Assembly: GCA_020634755.1 (NCBI GenBank)
Contig: JACKBC010000027.1
Span: 27,127 to 91,126, forward strand
Direction of reading: 5' to 3'
DNA: 64,000 bases
Source: Caldilineaceae bacterium
Lineage (GTDB): Bacteria; Chloroflexota; Anaerolineae; Caldilineales; Caldilineaceae
Of the stretch, positions 1 through 8,058 are shown in pieces. Position 1 is the first letter of the stretch. Every line of letters starts with the position of its first letter. The notes under the pieces are model-generated. The model made no database searches and was not told the origin of the DNA. It was given only the letters and a program-made list of their open reading frames with translations. The position numbers and the translations under genes were made by a program.

Positions 1-1
1 A

Positions 2-2254
2 AAATCCATTGCGGTCTATAAGGATGCGGTGGAGGCGGCCCAAAGCAGTGGTCAAAATGAACAGGCCGCCGATATTTTGGATACTGCGGCCCGCATGTTG
101 CGCGACGAAAATGAATTTACCGATTCAATCGAGCTGTATCAGGAAGCTTTTGATATTTGGCAAACCGCTAAGCAAAACGATCGCGCCGTGCTTAGCCTGT
201 TGGGGATTGGCGCCAATCAGGAATCGTTGGGTACAGTGGACGCCGCGCTGGAAACGTATCAGCAGGCGTTGGATCTGGCGGTTGCCAGTAAAGATAAGGC
301 CACGGAAGCGCGCATATGGAGCATGCTGGCCGATCTCTATGCCAATCAAGAAGATGTGGCCGAATCCATTGCGGCCAATGAAAAAGCGGCCACCGCCGCC
401 CAGGCCGCTGGCGATTTTGAAACCGCGGCCCGTACGTTTGATTCATTGGGGCGGGCGCTGCGCGATGATGAACAATTTGAAGCGTCGCTAGCCGCCTATC
501 AAAGTGCTGTAGAGGCGTGGGATCAAGCAGATCGGCCCGACCGCGCGTTGCGGACGTTAATTGCCGTGGGCGCAAGTTATGAATCGCTGGGGCAGACGGA
601 AGAAGCGATTGCCACCTATCGCCAGGCCATGGAAATGGCGGATGCCCAGAATGACAATTCTCGATATGGGCAGGCGCTCAGCAACCTGGCATCGCTCTAC
701 AGAGATCTGGGGCAGACCGATGACGCCGTAAACGCCTACAACCAGGCGCTTGAACTGGCCCAAGCGGATAACGATCAGGCGCAAACCGCCTCCATTTACG
801 ACACAATGGGTCGCCTCTATCGAGATGCTGAACAGTATCCCGAGGCGCTGGCCGCTTTTGAAGCCGAGTTGGCCATTCTGGATGAAACGGGCGATACTGC
901 CAGCGCTGCCAAGTCGTTGCAGGCCGTGGCGTCGATTTATGTGGCGCAGGAAAATTATACACAGGCCTTTGACACGTATGACCAAGCATTGGCGCTGGCC
1001 GAAGCAGAAGATGATACAAACGCCATTGTGGATATTCTCAACTCTATTGGCAAGCTGCACAGCGATTTGGGTGATGCCGATGCGGCAACGGCGGCATATG
1101 AGCAGGCGCTCTCTTTACAGGCTGCCGATGAGGAGCTGAATCCATCCATCAAGACCTTTCTGACTTTGGCCTCCAACTATGCCTCTAGCGGCGATACAGC
1201 CAAAGCACTAGAGACCTACGAACAGGCCATTGAAGCGGCCCAGGCTAGCGATGATCAAGCGTCGGTAGCCAAAATATACGATTCCATTGGACGGCTCTAT
1301 CGCGATCTGAACCGCCTGGATGACTCGACAGCGGCTTTCCAAAAGTCAGTGACGGCATGGCAGGCTGCCGACGATCCCAGCCAGGCCGCACGCATGTATC
1401 TGGCCATTGCGTCTAACTATCAGCAGGCGGGAAATGATGCCCAATCGGCGGCTGCATTCCAAAAGGCGCTGGAGATTGCGCGGGCCTCGGATGACAAGGC
1501 GGTGGTGGCCAATATATTGGTCAATATGGGGCGTCAACAGCGCAGCGCCCGGGAATTTGACGGCGCGTTGGCCAACTACCAGGAAGCCATTAAGCTGTGG
1601 CAGGAGCTGGAAGATACGGACAATGAGCGTCGCGCCCAGGGCGATCTGGTGCGCGTCTACCGCGACATGGGGACCGAACAGAAGAATAATGGCGCTATTG
1701 ATCAGGCCGTTCAATCCTATAATCAAGCGATTGCCATTACGCGCCAACTGGGCGACCAGGCCGGCACCGCTGGTCTGTTAGACAGCGTGGGCCGCATATA
1801 TCGGGATACCGATCAGTTTGATAGCGCGCTCAATTTCTATCAGCAGGCTTTAAATATCTGGCAAAGCTTGGGCGAGACCGACCGCCAAACCAACACGCGG
1901 CGCGCCATGTGGAGCATTTATCAAGCCACCGGTCAGTTTGATCAAGCTCGCACCATTGCGAACATTAGCGTGGGTGTTTCCAGCCCGGCAGATGGTGTGC
2001 CGGTGCGCGGCTTTGTGACTATCGAAGGGCTGGCCCAGGATCCCAGCTTCCGCAAATGGCAGTTGGACCTGCTGATTAATGGTGATGAGAATCAGGCTAC
2101 TTTCCTGGGGGTGCGCAATTCGCCCACATGGGGCCGCCTGTTGACGCTTGATACCACCAACTATCCCAACGGCACGCACAAGCTGCGCTTGCGCATTGTG
2201 CATGAAGACACGAACTATGATGAGTTCTTTACCACATTTGTAATCAATAATTAG
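2..2254 (+). CDS. Large TPR-repeat protein with C-terminal beta-sandwich domain (5' end outside window)
   Basis: The reading frame is open to the left edge of the window, so the N-terminus is missing; a GTG at 29 is an internal valine, not a start. About 650 residues are made of tandem tetratricopeptide units of roughly 40 residues, alternating motifs such as 'IYDSIGRLYRDL' with 'A..AYQQALEL', about 16 units in all. The last 95 residues switch to a non-helical region ('SSPADGVPVRGFVTIEGLA' onward, with 'YPNGTHKLRLRIV'), which resembles a small Ig-like domain found at the end of envelope proteins. TPR superhelices bind protein partners; no catalytic motif is visible. Inference: an extracytoplasmic or envelope scaffold. 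A strong hairpin follows the stop codon. Without the N-terminus a signal peptide or fused kinase domain cannot be excluded. Confidence 0.85.
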   Translation, partial: KSIAVYKDAVEAAQSSGQNEQAADILDTAARMLRDENEFTDSIELYQEAFDIWQTAKQNDRAVLSLLGIGANQESLGTVDAALETYQQALDLAVASKDKATEARIWSMLADLYANQEDVAESIAANEKAATAAQAAGDFETAARTFDSLGRALRDDEQFEASLAAYQSAVEAWDQADRPDRALRTLIAVGASYESLGQTEEAIATYRQAMEMADAQNDNSRYGQALSNLASLYRDLGQTDDAVNAYNQALELAQADNDQAQTASIYDTMGRLYRDAEQYPEALAAFEAELAILDETGDTASAAKSLQAVASIYVAQENYTQAFDTYDQALALAEAEDDTNAIVDILNSIGKLHSDLGDADAATAAYEQALSLQAADEELNPSIKTFLTLASNYASSGDTAKALETYEQAIEAAQASDDQASVAKIYDSIGRLYRDLNRLDDSTAAFQKSVTAWQAADDPSQAARMYLAIASNYQQAGNDAQSAAAFQKALEIARASDDKAVVANILVNMGRQQRSAREFDGALANYQEAIKLWQELEDTDNERRAQGDLVRVYRDMGTEQKNNGAIDQAVQSYNQAIAITRQLGDQAGTAGLLDSVGRIYRDTDQFDSALNFYQQALNIWQSLGETDRQTNTRRAMWSIYQATGQFDQARTIANISVGVSSPADGVPVRGFVTIEGLAQDPSFRKWQLDLLINGDENQATFLGVRNSPTWGRLLTLDTTNYPNGTHKLRLRIVHEDTNYDEFFTTFVINN

Positions 2255-2260
2255 AGAGCC

Positions 2261-2320
2261 GCCATGCCACCCCACGCCCTGTTTGCCACTTGTGAAAAGC
2301 AGGGCGTGGGGCGGCATGGC
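2261..2320 (+). terminator. Strong stem-loop after the TPR gene, probable terminator
   Basis: Two 21-nt arms (2261-2281 and 2300-2320) are complementary except for one A/C mismatch and enclose an 18-nt loop, starting 6 nt after the TAG stop. There is no run of T after the stem, so it is not a classic intrinsic terminator. It could instead be a processing or REP-like hairpin. Confidence 0.6.
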
Positions 2321-2350
2321 CAAAACCTATTACACCTCAAACCCATTCCA

Positions 2351-3388
2351 ATGACGCCATCTTCACCGCTACCTGCCGGAAAACTTCCGCCTTCTCTTCT
2401 GGCCGAGTTGATCCAATTGTTGCCTACAACTGACCCGCAGCTGCTGGTTGGCCCCAGCGTGGGCGAAGACGCCGCCGTGATTCAACTGGCGCCGGCGCAG
2501 CCCGATGCGCCTTTGCTCGTGGCCAAAAGTGACCCGATTACATTTGCCACCGCTGAGATCGGTCACTATGCCGTCAATGTTTGCGCCAATGATCTGGCCG
2601 TCATGGGCGCCCAGCCGCGCTTCTATTTGCCTACGCTTTTGCTGCCCGCTGCTTCGGCCACAGATGCGCTGGCGCGCGATCTGTTTACGCAGATTGGACA
2701 TGCGTGTCGGGCGCTGGATATTGTGGTGGCCGGGGGGCATTCAGAAATTACGCCCACGGTCCAGCAACCCGTTATCTGTGGCGCCATGTTGGGCGTTGTG
2801 CCGCCGGGTGGATACGTACGCAGCAGTGGCTGCCAAGCGGGCGATCTGCTATTATTGGCCGGTGCGGTTCCGGTGGAGGGCACTAGCATTATTGCCCGCG
2901 AAAAGGGCGCGGAATTGCGCCAACGCGGTTGGTCTGCAAAACGGTTGGATGAAGCCGCCAACTATCTGCACGTGCCGGGTATCAGCGTATTGAAGCCGGC
3001 ACTGGCCGCAGCGCGCGCCGGGCTGGTCCACGCCATGCATGACCCAACGGAAGGAGGCATTGCCGGCGGTCTGTTGGAGCTGGCGCTGGCCGCCAATGTG
3101 GGGTTGGAAGTTGATCTGGATGCCATTCGCGTTCCTGAAGTGGCCGCCGACTTGTGTGCAGAATTTGGGCTGGACCCGCTGGGCGTCATTGCCTCGGGGG
3201 CGCTGTTAGCTGCGGCGGCCCCAGAGCAAGCCGAGGAACTCCAGCAAATGTGGCAAGCGCTGGGCTGGCCCAGCGCTATTATTGGCCGCATTACCGCCGA
3301 GCCCCAGCAATTTGATGCCCATCGTGCTGGCCACGCCACGGCATTTCCACGTTTTGCCGTTGATGAAATCACCAAATTATTCGCGTAA
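2351..3388 (+). CDS. AIR synthase (PurM)/HypE-like protein
   Basis: Protein of 345 residues of the PurM/HypE/ThiL/SelD fold: an N-terminal half with the nucleotide-binding signature 'GPSVGEDAAVI' and 'NVCANDLAVMGAQP', followed by the C-terminal AIRS_C half ('HDPTEGGIAGGLLELALA'). It is closest in layout to HypE. HypE ends in a conserved Pro-Arg-x-Cys whose cysteine carries the cyano group; this protein ends 'FPRFAVDEITKLFA' with no terminal cysteine, so a hydrogenase-maturation role is unlikely. No hyp genes are nearby. The ATG at 2351 was chosen because the longer frame from 2264 would translate the hairpin. Its ATP-dependent substrate is unknown. Confidence 0.8.
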   Translation: MTPSSPLPAGKLPPSLLAELIQLLPTTDPQLLVGPSVGEDAAVIQLAPAQPDAPLLVAKSDPITFATAEIGHYAVNVCANDLAVMGAQPRFYLPTLLLPAASATDALARDLFTQIGHACRALDIVVAGGHSEITPTVQQPVICGAMLGVVPPGGYVRSSGCQAGDLLLLAGAVPVEGTSIIAREKGAELRQRGWSAKRLDEAANYLHVPGISVLKPALAAARAGLVHAMHDPTEGGIAGGLLELALAANVGLEVDLDAIRVPEVAADLCAEFGLDPLGVIASGALLAAAAPEQAEELQQMWQALGWPSAIIGRITAEPQQFDAHRAGHATAFPRFAVDEITKLFA

Positions 3389-3775
3389 TGGGTGAGCGAA
3401 GATTCAGCCTCACGGTCATTATATGAAGGTCGCTTCAAGTGCGATGCGCGGCGCCCATCTGGACGACAAATTCAAACGCGGTAAACCTCGTGCAACGCGC
3501 TTTCCGCTAACTTATGGGCCATGAGATTCAGCGGTGGCACATTACTATGCCCACCCCCAATCTCTACTGACCGCTCCCCACGGCCCACTCTTTCAACAGG
3601 GCACTAGCGAACCTGGTAATCACAACGGATAAATCCGGCAGCTGGCAACGAAAAGCCGCCGCAGCGGCTAAATGTCAAGCCGTTGAGACCGCGTTTTCGT
3701 GTCAGCCGCGGATTTTGTTCCTGCCCTTTTAAGGTACGCAATTGCCCCACTCTTTTCAACCCACCGCCTTTGTAA
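3389..3775. other. Intergenic spacer, no gene seen
   Basis: About 390 nt without a convincing coding frame. It contains a small 6-bp hairpin (AGCCGC 3654-3659 with GCGGCT 3664-3669). The promoter of the next gene lies at its right end. Confidence 0.5.
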
Positions 3776-3784
3776 TGGTATAAT
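3776..3784 (+). promoter_or_regulatory. Extended -10 promoter abutting the ATG of the GNAT gene
   Basis: TGGTATAAT at 3776-3784 is a perfect extended -10 box (TGn plus TATAAT). The -35 region (around 3755-3760, TTCAAC) is weak, as is usual for extended -10 promoters. The ATG is at 3792, so transcription would start at about 3790-3792 and give a leaderless or nearly leaderless mRNA. No Shine-Dalgarno precedes the ATG. Confidence 0.6.
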
Positions 3785-3791
3785 CTAGCGC

Positions 3792-4670
3792 ATGACTATT
3801 ACGCTGAAACTCATCAAAGATGCACAGGGCTGTCTTTATTTTCAGGAGTTAGAGCGGCGGATTTGGGCCAGCCCCGATGATGATTTGATTCCAACGCACG
3901 TGGGTGTGACCGTATTGAAAAATGGCGGCGCGCTGCTGGGTGCATATGCGGATGATGGGCCGCCGGAAACGGGCGGCATGGTGGGGGCTGCCTTTTGGTG
4001 GCTGGGCAGCGACGCGCGGCCCATTGCCATGAACGAACTGTCGCCCGCACATGATGGCGCAGCGCTTAAAGTGTGCAGCCATATTGCCGGCGTTTTGCCG
4101 GAATACCAGGGGCGCGGCATTGGCCTCAAGCTCAAGCTCAAGCAGCGCGAACTCGTATTGCAGCAGGGGCTAACCGACCGCATTACGTGGACGTATGATC
4201 CGCTTTACCGCGCCAACGGCGTGCTCAACATTCACCGGCTGGGCGCCTATTGCAACACCTATTTTACCAACGTCTACGGCGACATGACGGATGCGCTGAA
4301 TCGCGGCGTACCCAGCGACCGTTGCCAGGTGGACTGGATGCTCAACAGCCGGCACGTTGTGCAATGCGCTACGGCGCGTCCGCAGCAGATTGATTGGCTG
4401 GAACAACCGCTGCATGTACTGCCCACGACCGCAACTGTACATGGTTTTCGGCAGCCCATCGATCAACCCATAAAGCTGGAGGGCGCGCCCATTGCCATGC
4501 CCATCCCCGCGGACATTGGCGCAATTCGGCGGACGGACGGCGCGCTTTCCCTGGCCTGGCGGCTCTACACGCGCCAGGTTTTGCAGGAAGCATTTGCCAG
4601 TCAATATCGGATGGTCGATTGCGTGAATCTGCCCAATCAGGGCTGGCACTATATTTTGGCATTGTCATAG
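3792..4670 (+). CDS. GNAT-superfamily acetyltransferase (COG3375-like)
   Basis: Protein of 292 residues. Around residues 95-115 it has the acetyl-CoA pyrophosphate-binding motif A, 'LPEYQGRGIGLKLKLKQRE' (Q/RxxGxG/A pattern), after a beta strand. It is long for a GNAT, with a C-terminal extension rich in aromatic residues, as in the uncharacterised COG3375 group, where the region following motif A reads like 'ITWTYDPLYRANGVLNIHRLG'. The acceptor substrate is unknown. It stands alone between spacers and appears to have its own promoter with almost no 5' UTR. Confidence 0.8.
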   Translation: MTITLKLIKDAQGCLYFQELERRIWASPDDDLIPTHVGVTVLKNGGALLGAYADDGPPETGGMVGAAFWWLGSDARPIAMNELSPAHDGAALKVCSHIAGVLPEYQGRGIGLKLKLKQRELVLQQGLTDRITWTYDPLYRANGVLNIHRLGAYCNTYFTNVYGDMTDALNRGVPSDRCQVDWMLNSRHVVQCATARPQQIDWLEQPLHVLPTTATVHGFRQPIDQPIKLEGAPIAMPIPADIGAIRRTDGALSLAWRLYTRQVLQEAFASQYRMVDCVNLPNQGWHYILALS

Positions 4671-4820
4671 GTTTGTTACTCTTGTGAAGCTTTGGAAATT
4701 ACAACCACACGACCTGCGCAGCGCGCGTGGAGCGCCTGGGGCAACTTATAGAGAACGCAGTTAACTGAGGGGTGTGCATACATATTGCAGTCGGGTAAGG
4801 GCGGGCTAGCATTAGATCAT

Positions 4821-4921
4821 TTAATAACTTGTGTTACGCAAGCCTGGAGGAAAATCGACTTACCGACATTCCTGTTTCTCTCTAGCAGACTGGCTGTCGC
4901 GGCGTAACGTGAGTTAATAAA
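4821..4921. repeat. 101-bp MITE-like element, copy 1
   Basis: Starts TTAATAACTTGTGTTACGCA and ends GCGTAACGTGAGTTAATAAA, forming imperfect terminal inverted repeats of about 20 bp. Two further copies of exactly 101 bp lie at 35607-35707 and 37041-37141. It has no coding capacity. Confidence 0.85.
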
Positions 4922-4930
4922 TCGTACGCT

Positions 4931-4986
4931 GATGCACGCGGATAAAGACAGATTGTTCAGAGAATCAGCGTTTATCCGTGTTCATC
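4931..4986. repeat. Imperfect inverted repeat (GGATAAA type)
   Basis: Arms GATGCACGCGGATAAA (4931-4946) and TTTATCCGTGTTCATC (4971-4986) match at 14 of 16 positions. Such short dispersed inverted repeats are common in spacers of environmental bacteria. It lies directly next to the 101-bp element. Confidence 0.55.
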
Positions 4987-5177
4987 CATGTACACATTCT
5001 TAATGCTGACAATCTCTCTTATATTGCTGACTAAGCGGTTTTTACTCGAGGCGTTCTGGCTCAATAAGAGGCTGCGTAAGTTCTAAACCAATATGATGGT
5101 CAACTGTTTGCCCGGATGAGCGAGGTTGAAAAACGTGCAAATCTGCGCAACCTGTTGACCCAACCAAGGAGACACCC

Positions 5178-6290
5178 ATGCATATTGAACGAGTTGAGAT
5201 TCGGCGGGTATATATGCCCTATGTTTCACCCTTTGAAACCAGCGGCTGGCGCGAAGAGGGCATCCACCACATTATCATCCGTTTGGATGTGGATGGCGCT
5301 ACGGGCTGGGGCGAGACACCCATTGGCCGCAATCCTTTTTACAATGAAGAGAATACCGACACCTGTTGGATTCTGCAACGCGACTATCTGATTCCCAGCC
5401 TCTTGCAGACGGATCTGAGCAGCCCATACGATGTGCCGGGGGCATTTGCCAAAATTCGCGGGAACCGTATGGCCAAGTCTGGCCTGGAATTTGCCGTGTG
5501 GGATCTCTTCGGTCACATTGAGGGGCGCAGCATGGCCGCCATGTTGGGCGGCACGCGCAGCGAAGTGGCTGTGGGGGTTAGCGTGGGCATCCAGAAAGAT
5601 ATTGACACGCTGCTCGACGTGGTGGGTGAATATCTTGATGATGGATACCGGCGCATCAAGCTCAAGATCAAGCCCGGCTGGGACATTGAGCCGACGCGCG
5701 CCGTGCGCGAAAAATGGCCCGATCTGGCGCTGCAGGTAGACGCCAACAGCATCTACACGCTGGGAGATGCCGAACACCTGGCGGAGCTGGATGAGTTTAA
5801 TTTGCTGCTCATTGAGCAGCCGCTGCCGCACGACGATATTTTTGACCACGCCAAGCTGGTACCCCAAGTGAATACGCCGATTTGTCTGGATGAAAGTATT
5901 GTGTCATCCGACCACGCGCGCTGGGCGCTGGAGATGAACGCCTGTGGCATTATCAACATCAAACCGAGCCGTATTGGCGGCTTTGTAGACGCGATTCGAA
6001 TCCATGATTTGTGCCAAGCGCACAATGTGCCGGTTTGGCACGGGGGCATGTTGGAGAGCGGTATTGGCCGGGCATCTAATGTGGCGCTGGCCAGCTTGCC
6101 CAACTTTAGCTTGCCTGGTGATATCAGCGCCAACAGCCGCTATTTCCACCGCGACATTGTGACTAATCCCTTTACGCTCAACGAGGGCAGTACGCTGACC
6201 GTGCCGACTACGCCCGGCTGTGGCGCCATTGTGGATGAAGCGTACTTGGAAGAGGTGACGGTGGACAAGTTAGAGTTTAGGCCTCAATAA
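5178..6290 (+). CDS. menC: o-succinylbenzoate synthase / N-acylamino acid racemase family enzyme
   Basis: Enolase-superfamily, muconate-lactonizing subgroup; 370 residues, the normal length. The catalytic set is complete: KxK acid/base lysines K161 and K163 ('RRIKLKIKPGWD'), metal ligands D188 ('QVDAN'), E213 ('LIEQPL') and D238 ('CLDES'), and the second-base lysine K262 ('NIKPSRIGG'). The end of the barrel carries 'WHGGMLESGIGRA'. This pattern fits the OSBS/NSAR branch. OSBS dehydrates SHCHC to o-succinylbenzoate in menaquinone synthesis; promiscuous members racemise N-acylamino acids. No other men gene is in the window, so racemase activity or another acid-sugar or peptide substrate remains possible. 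A good AAGGAG lies 9 nt before the ATG. The next gene follows after 2 nt. Confidence 0.85.
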   Translation: MHIERVEIRRVYMPYVSPFETSGWREEGIHHIIIRLDVDGATGWGETPIGRNPFYNEENTDTCWILQRDYLIPSLLQTDLSSPYDVPGAFAKIRGNRMAKSGLEFAVWDLFGHIEGRSMAAMLGGTRSEVAVGVSVGIQKDIDTLLDVVGEYLDDGYRRIKLKIKPGWDIEPTRAVREKWPDLALQVDANSIYTLGDAEHLAELDEFNLLLIEQPLPHDDIFDHAKLVPQVNTPICLDESIVSSDHARWALEMNACGIINIKPSRIGGFVDAIRIHDLCQAHNVPVWHGGMLESGIGRASNVALASLPNFSLPGDISANSRYFHRDIVTNPFTLNEGSTLTVPTTPGCGAIVDEAYLEEVTVDKLEFRPQ

Positions 6291-6292
6291 TC

Positions 6293-6832
6293 ATGCAGGT
6301 TTCTGAACAGGGCGTGCAAAGCAAGGGTCGCCAGCGACATCAGGTTATTCCGCGCAGCTTGATTTTGTTGACCAGCACCAATCCGGCTACCGATGAAGAG
6401 GAAGTGCTGCTGATCAAGGGCGCGCCCACCAAACGTCTATGGGCCAATAAGTATAACGGGCTGGGCGGTCACATTGAGGCGGATGAAGATGTGCAACGTG
6501 CGGCCTTGCGCGAGTTGCATGAAGAAACGGGGTTGACGCCGGCGTCGCTCATCTTGCGCGGGATTGTGCATATTAATATGGGGCACAATGCGCAAGGTGA
6601 TCCCAACCCCGGCGTAATGATGTTTATCTTCTGCGGTCACGCCGACAGCCGACGCGTCCAGCCTTCTGCCGAGGGAACGCCCGAGTGGATTCCCGCGGCG
6701 CGGCTGGCTGACTTTCCGCTGGTGGACGATCTTTATGAGTTGATTCCGTTGGCGTTGGCCAATGGGCCGATGCTCTTTGGCCACTACAGCCCGCAGCCGG
6801 ATGGCTCCATGCACTATCGCTTTTCAGCGTAA
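6293..6832 (+). CDS. NUDIX hydrolase (MutT-like)
   Basis: Protein of 179 residues with a complete Nudix box at about residues 59-81: 'GHIEADEDVQRAALRELHEE' followed by TGL, matching Gx5Ex7REUxEExGU. The glutamates bind Mg2+ and catalyse pyrophosphate hydrolysis of NDP-X substrates. The layout ('LLIKGAPTKRLWANKYNGLG') resembles 8-oxo-dGTP diphosphatase-like MutT proteins. It starts 2 nt after the menC-like stop and should be co-transcribed with it. A probable bidirectional terminator lies just downstream. Confidence 0.88.
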   Translation: MQVSEQGVQSKGRQRHQVIPRSLILLTSTNPATDEEEVLLIKGAPTKRLWANKYNGLGGHIEADEDVQRAALRELHEETGLTPASLILRGIVHINMGHNAQGDPNPGVMMFIFCGHADSRRVQPSAEGTPEWIPAARLADFPLVDDLYELIPLALANGPMLFGHYSPQPDGSMHYRFSA

Positions 6833-6880
6833 GCGCTTCACTTGTAGGTCACGTTGTATGCGAGACGTGTAAAAGAATAG

Positions 6881-6922
6881 CATAAAAAAGAGGTGATGCA
6901 TCGTTGCGTCGCCTTTTTTTAT
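6881..6922. terminator. Bidirectional intrinsic terminator
   Basis: ATAAAAAAGAGG, an imperfect GC stem, then CGCCTTTTTTTAT gives an A-rich/T-rich flanked hairpin that can stop transcription from both sides. It lies between the convergent NUDIX (+) and WbqC-family (-) genes. The TAA stop codon of the - strand gene (6919-6921) lies inside it. Confidence 0.75.
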
Positions 6923-7641
6923 GCTGTAGCCATTAGGCCAACTTGTTGAAAACTTTTCATATAGCGGTGCGCTTGGGGGCCGGTGTGGAAGAGCAAATCC
7001 AGCACGCTGACGCCAGGTTCAAAAGGGGGGTAAAGCTGCTCATAGGGTGGATAGCCTGCGTAGTCCATGTAGGAAAGGGTAATATCCGCTTCGGCAAAAC
7101 TGCGTTCATCGATATAAGCTTGAGCGGCAGGGCCGGACAGATAGTCGGTGGCGCCGGCCCGTTGGCATAGGTAGATTAGCCGCTCGCTCTTCTGTAAACC
7201 GGGGTCAGCTTGGGCCCACGTAATGGGCGTGGCAATATTGAGCAGGTCGCAAATGGCCGTGATAAAGCGATAGTTGACCTGGCTCAGCGAAGGACTGTTT
7301 GCGGAGAGGTAGAGTTCGTGAATGCACTCGGCGTACAGATCAAAATAGGGCGCGCGCGCGTAACAGTGTTGCAGCGTTTTCCAATGGCGTTCCGCCCAAG
7401 TTTCGTCTTGAATGGTGGCTTCGCCAATGCGCTGCGCAAAGCGCCCCTTGACGTGGATGGGAATGGTCAGCCACAATAGGCCATCTGGCGACTTGATTCT
7501 ATTGCGATTGCGCCAGTCACGGCGCGTATATTGAACTGTATCCAACAAAATAAATTCATCCACCAAATTAATGAGGTCAAAATATCCTTTCCATGGAATG
7601 TAATTGGATTGAAGAATTGCCACGCGCTTACCTGTTTTCAT
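6919..7641 (-). CDS. WbqC-family protein
   Basis: Protein of 240 residues that opens with the family hallmark 'VAILQSNYIPWKGYFDLI', followed by 'LLDTVQYTRRDWRNRNRI' and 'LTIPI', matching the WbqC-like family (PF08889) in order and length. Members sit in O-antigen and capsule loci and are proposed to act in sugar modification or transfer; the reaction is not settled. It is the last gene of the - strand polysaccharide locus and is separated from the rest by a repeat-rich spacer. Confidence 0.88.
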   Translation of the reverse strand: MKTGKRVAILQSNYIPWKGYFDLINLVDEFILLDTVQYTRRDWRNRNRIKSPDGLLWLTIPIHVKGRFAQRIGEATIQDETWAERHWKTLQHCYARAPYFDLYAECIHELYLSANSPSLSQVNYRFITAICDLLNIATPITWAQADPGLQKSERLIYLCQRAGATDYLSGPAAQAYIDERSFAEADITLSYMDYAGYPPYEQLYPPFEPGVSVLDLLFHTGPQAHRYMKSFQQVGLMATA

Positions 7642-7751
7642 AACGTATAACCGTTCTAACCTTGATTGGCTGCATAGAATTGCTGCATGGATGGACCAGC
7701 ATACAAGTCCTAAAGTGAAATCAGATAGAAAGCGGTAGTTTGCGCAGAGCC

Positions 7752-7817
7752 ATCTGCCAGGAAGTGGCGAGAAGCGGCTGGACTATTGACGCCATATGTA
7801 GCCACTTCCTGGCAGAT
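7752..7817. repeat. Perfect 17-bp inverted repeat
   Basis: ATCTGCCAGGAAGTGGC (7752-7768) is exactly the reverse complement of GCCACTTCCTGGCAGAT (7801-7817), with a 32-nt loop. It has no coding capacity. Confidence 0.8.
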
Positions 7818-7845
7818 TCAAACCTATCGTTTTCAAAGTAATTTA

Positions 7846-8010
7846 TAACTACTCAGCCCCCCTCCTAAATCCTCCCCCCCCACGCGGTGGAGGGAGGACC
7901 GGCAGTCTCGTTAGCGGAGAGATTTCGATAGCCATTATCGCTCCGCTAACGAGGTAACAACGCCCCTCTCCACCCGTGGAGAGGGGATGGAGGAGAGGCC
8001 TGAGTAGTTA
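7846..8010. repeat. 165-bp inverted-repeat element with nested hairpin
   Basis: The ends TAACTACTCAG (7846-7856) and CTGAGTAGTTA (8000-8010) are perfectly complementary. Inside are C-rich and G-rich arms of the 'CCCCTCTCC' type, and a central perfect 13-bp hairpin, CTCGTTAGCGGAG (7907-7919) with CTCCGCTAACGAG (7941-7953). The whole element folds on itself like a MITE or REP element. Confidence 0.8.
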
Positions 8011-8058
8011 CAGTAATTTCACGTTAATAATACTGGTCGATTGGCGCAGGGCCCGAGA

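Larger units (their letters stand above)
4671..5177. other. Intergenic spacer holding repeat elements
   Basis: About 500 nt without a credible gene. It holds a 101-bp MITE-like element (4821-4921), an inverted repeat directly beside it (4931-4986), and a solo repeat end, GCTGCGTAAGTTCTAAA, at about 5071-5087, which resembles the right ends of the 80-bp elements at 9083 and 46486. Confidence 0.6.
7642..8058. other. Spacer filled by two inverted-repeat elements
   Basis: About 415 nt without a gene. It holds a perfect 17-bp inverted repeat (7752-7817) and a 165-bp hairpin element (7846-8010). Confidence 0.6.

Noticed and set aside
2261..2351. N-terminal extension of the HypE-like protein from 2264
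   Set aside because: It would translate the post-TPR hairpin and adds no family-like residues.
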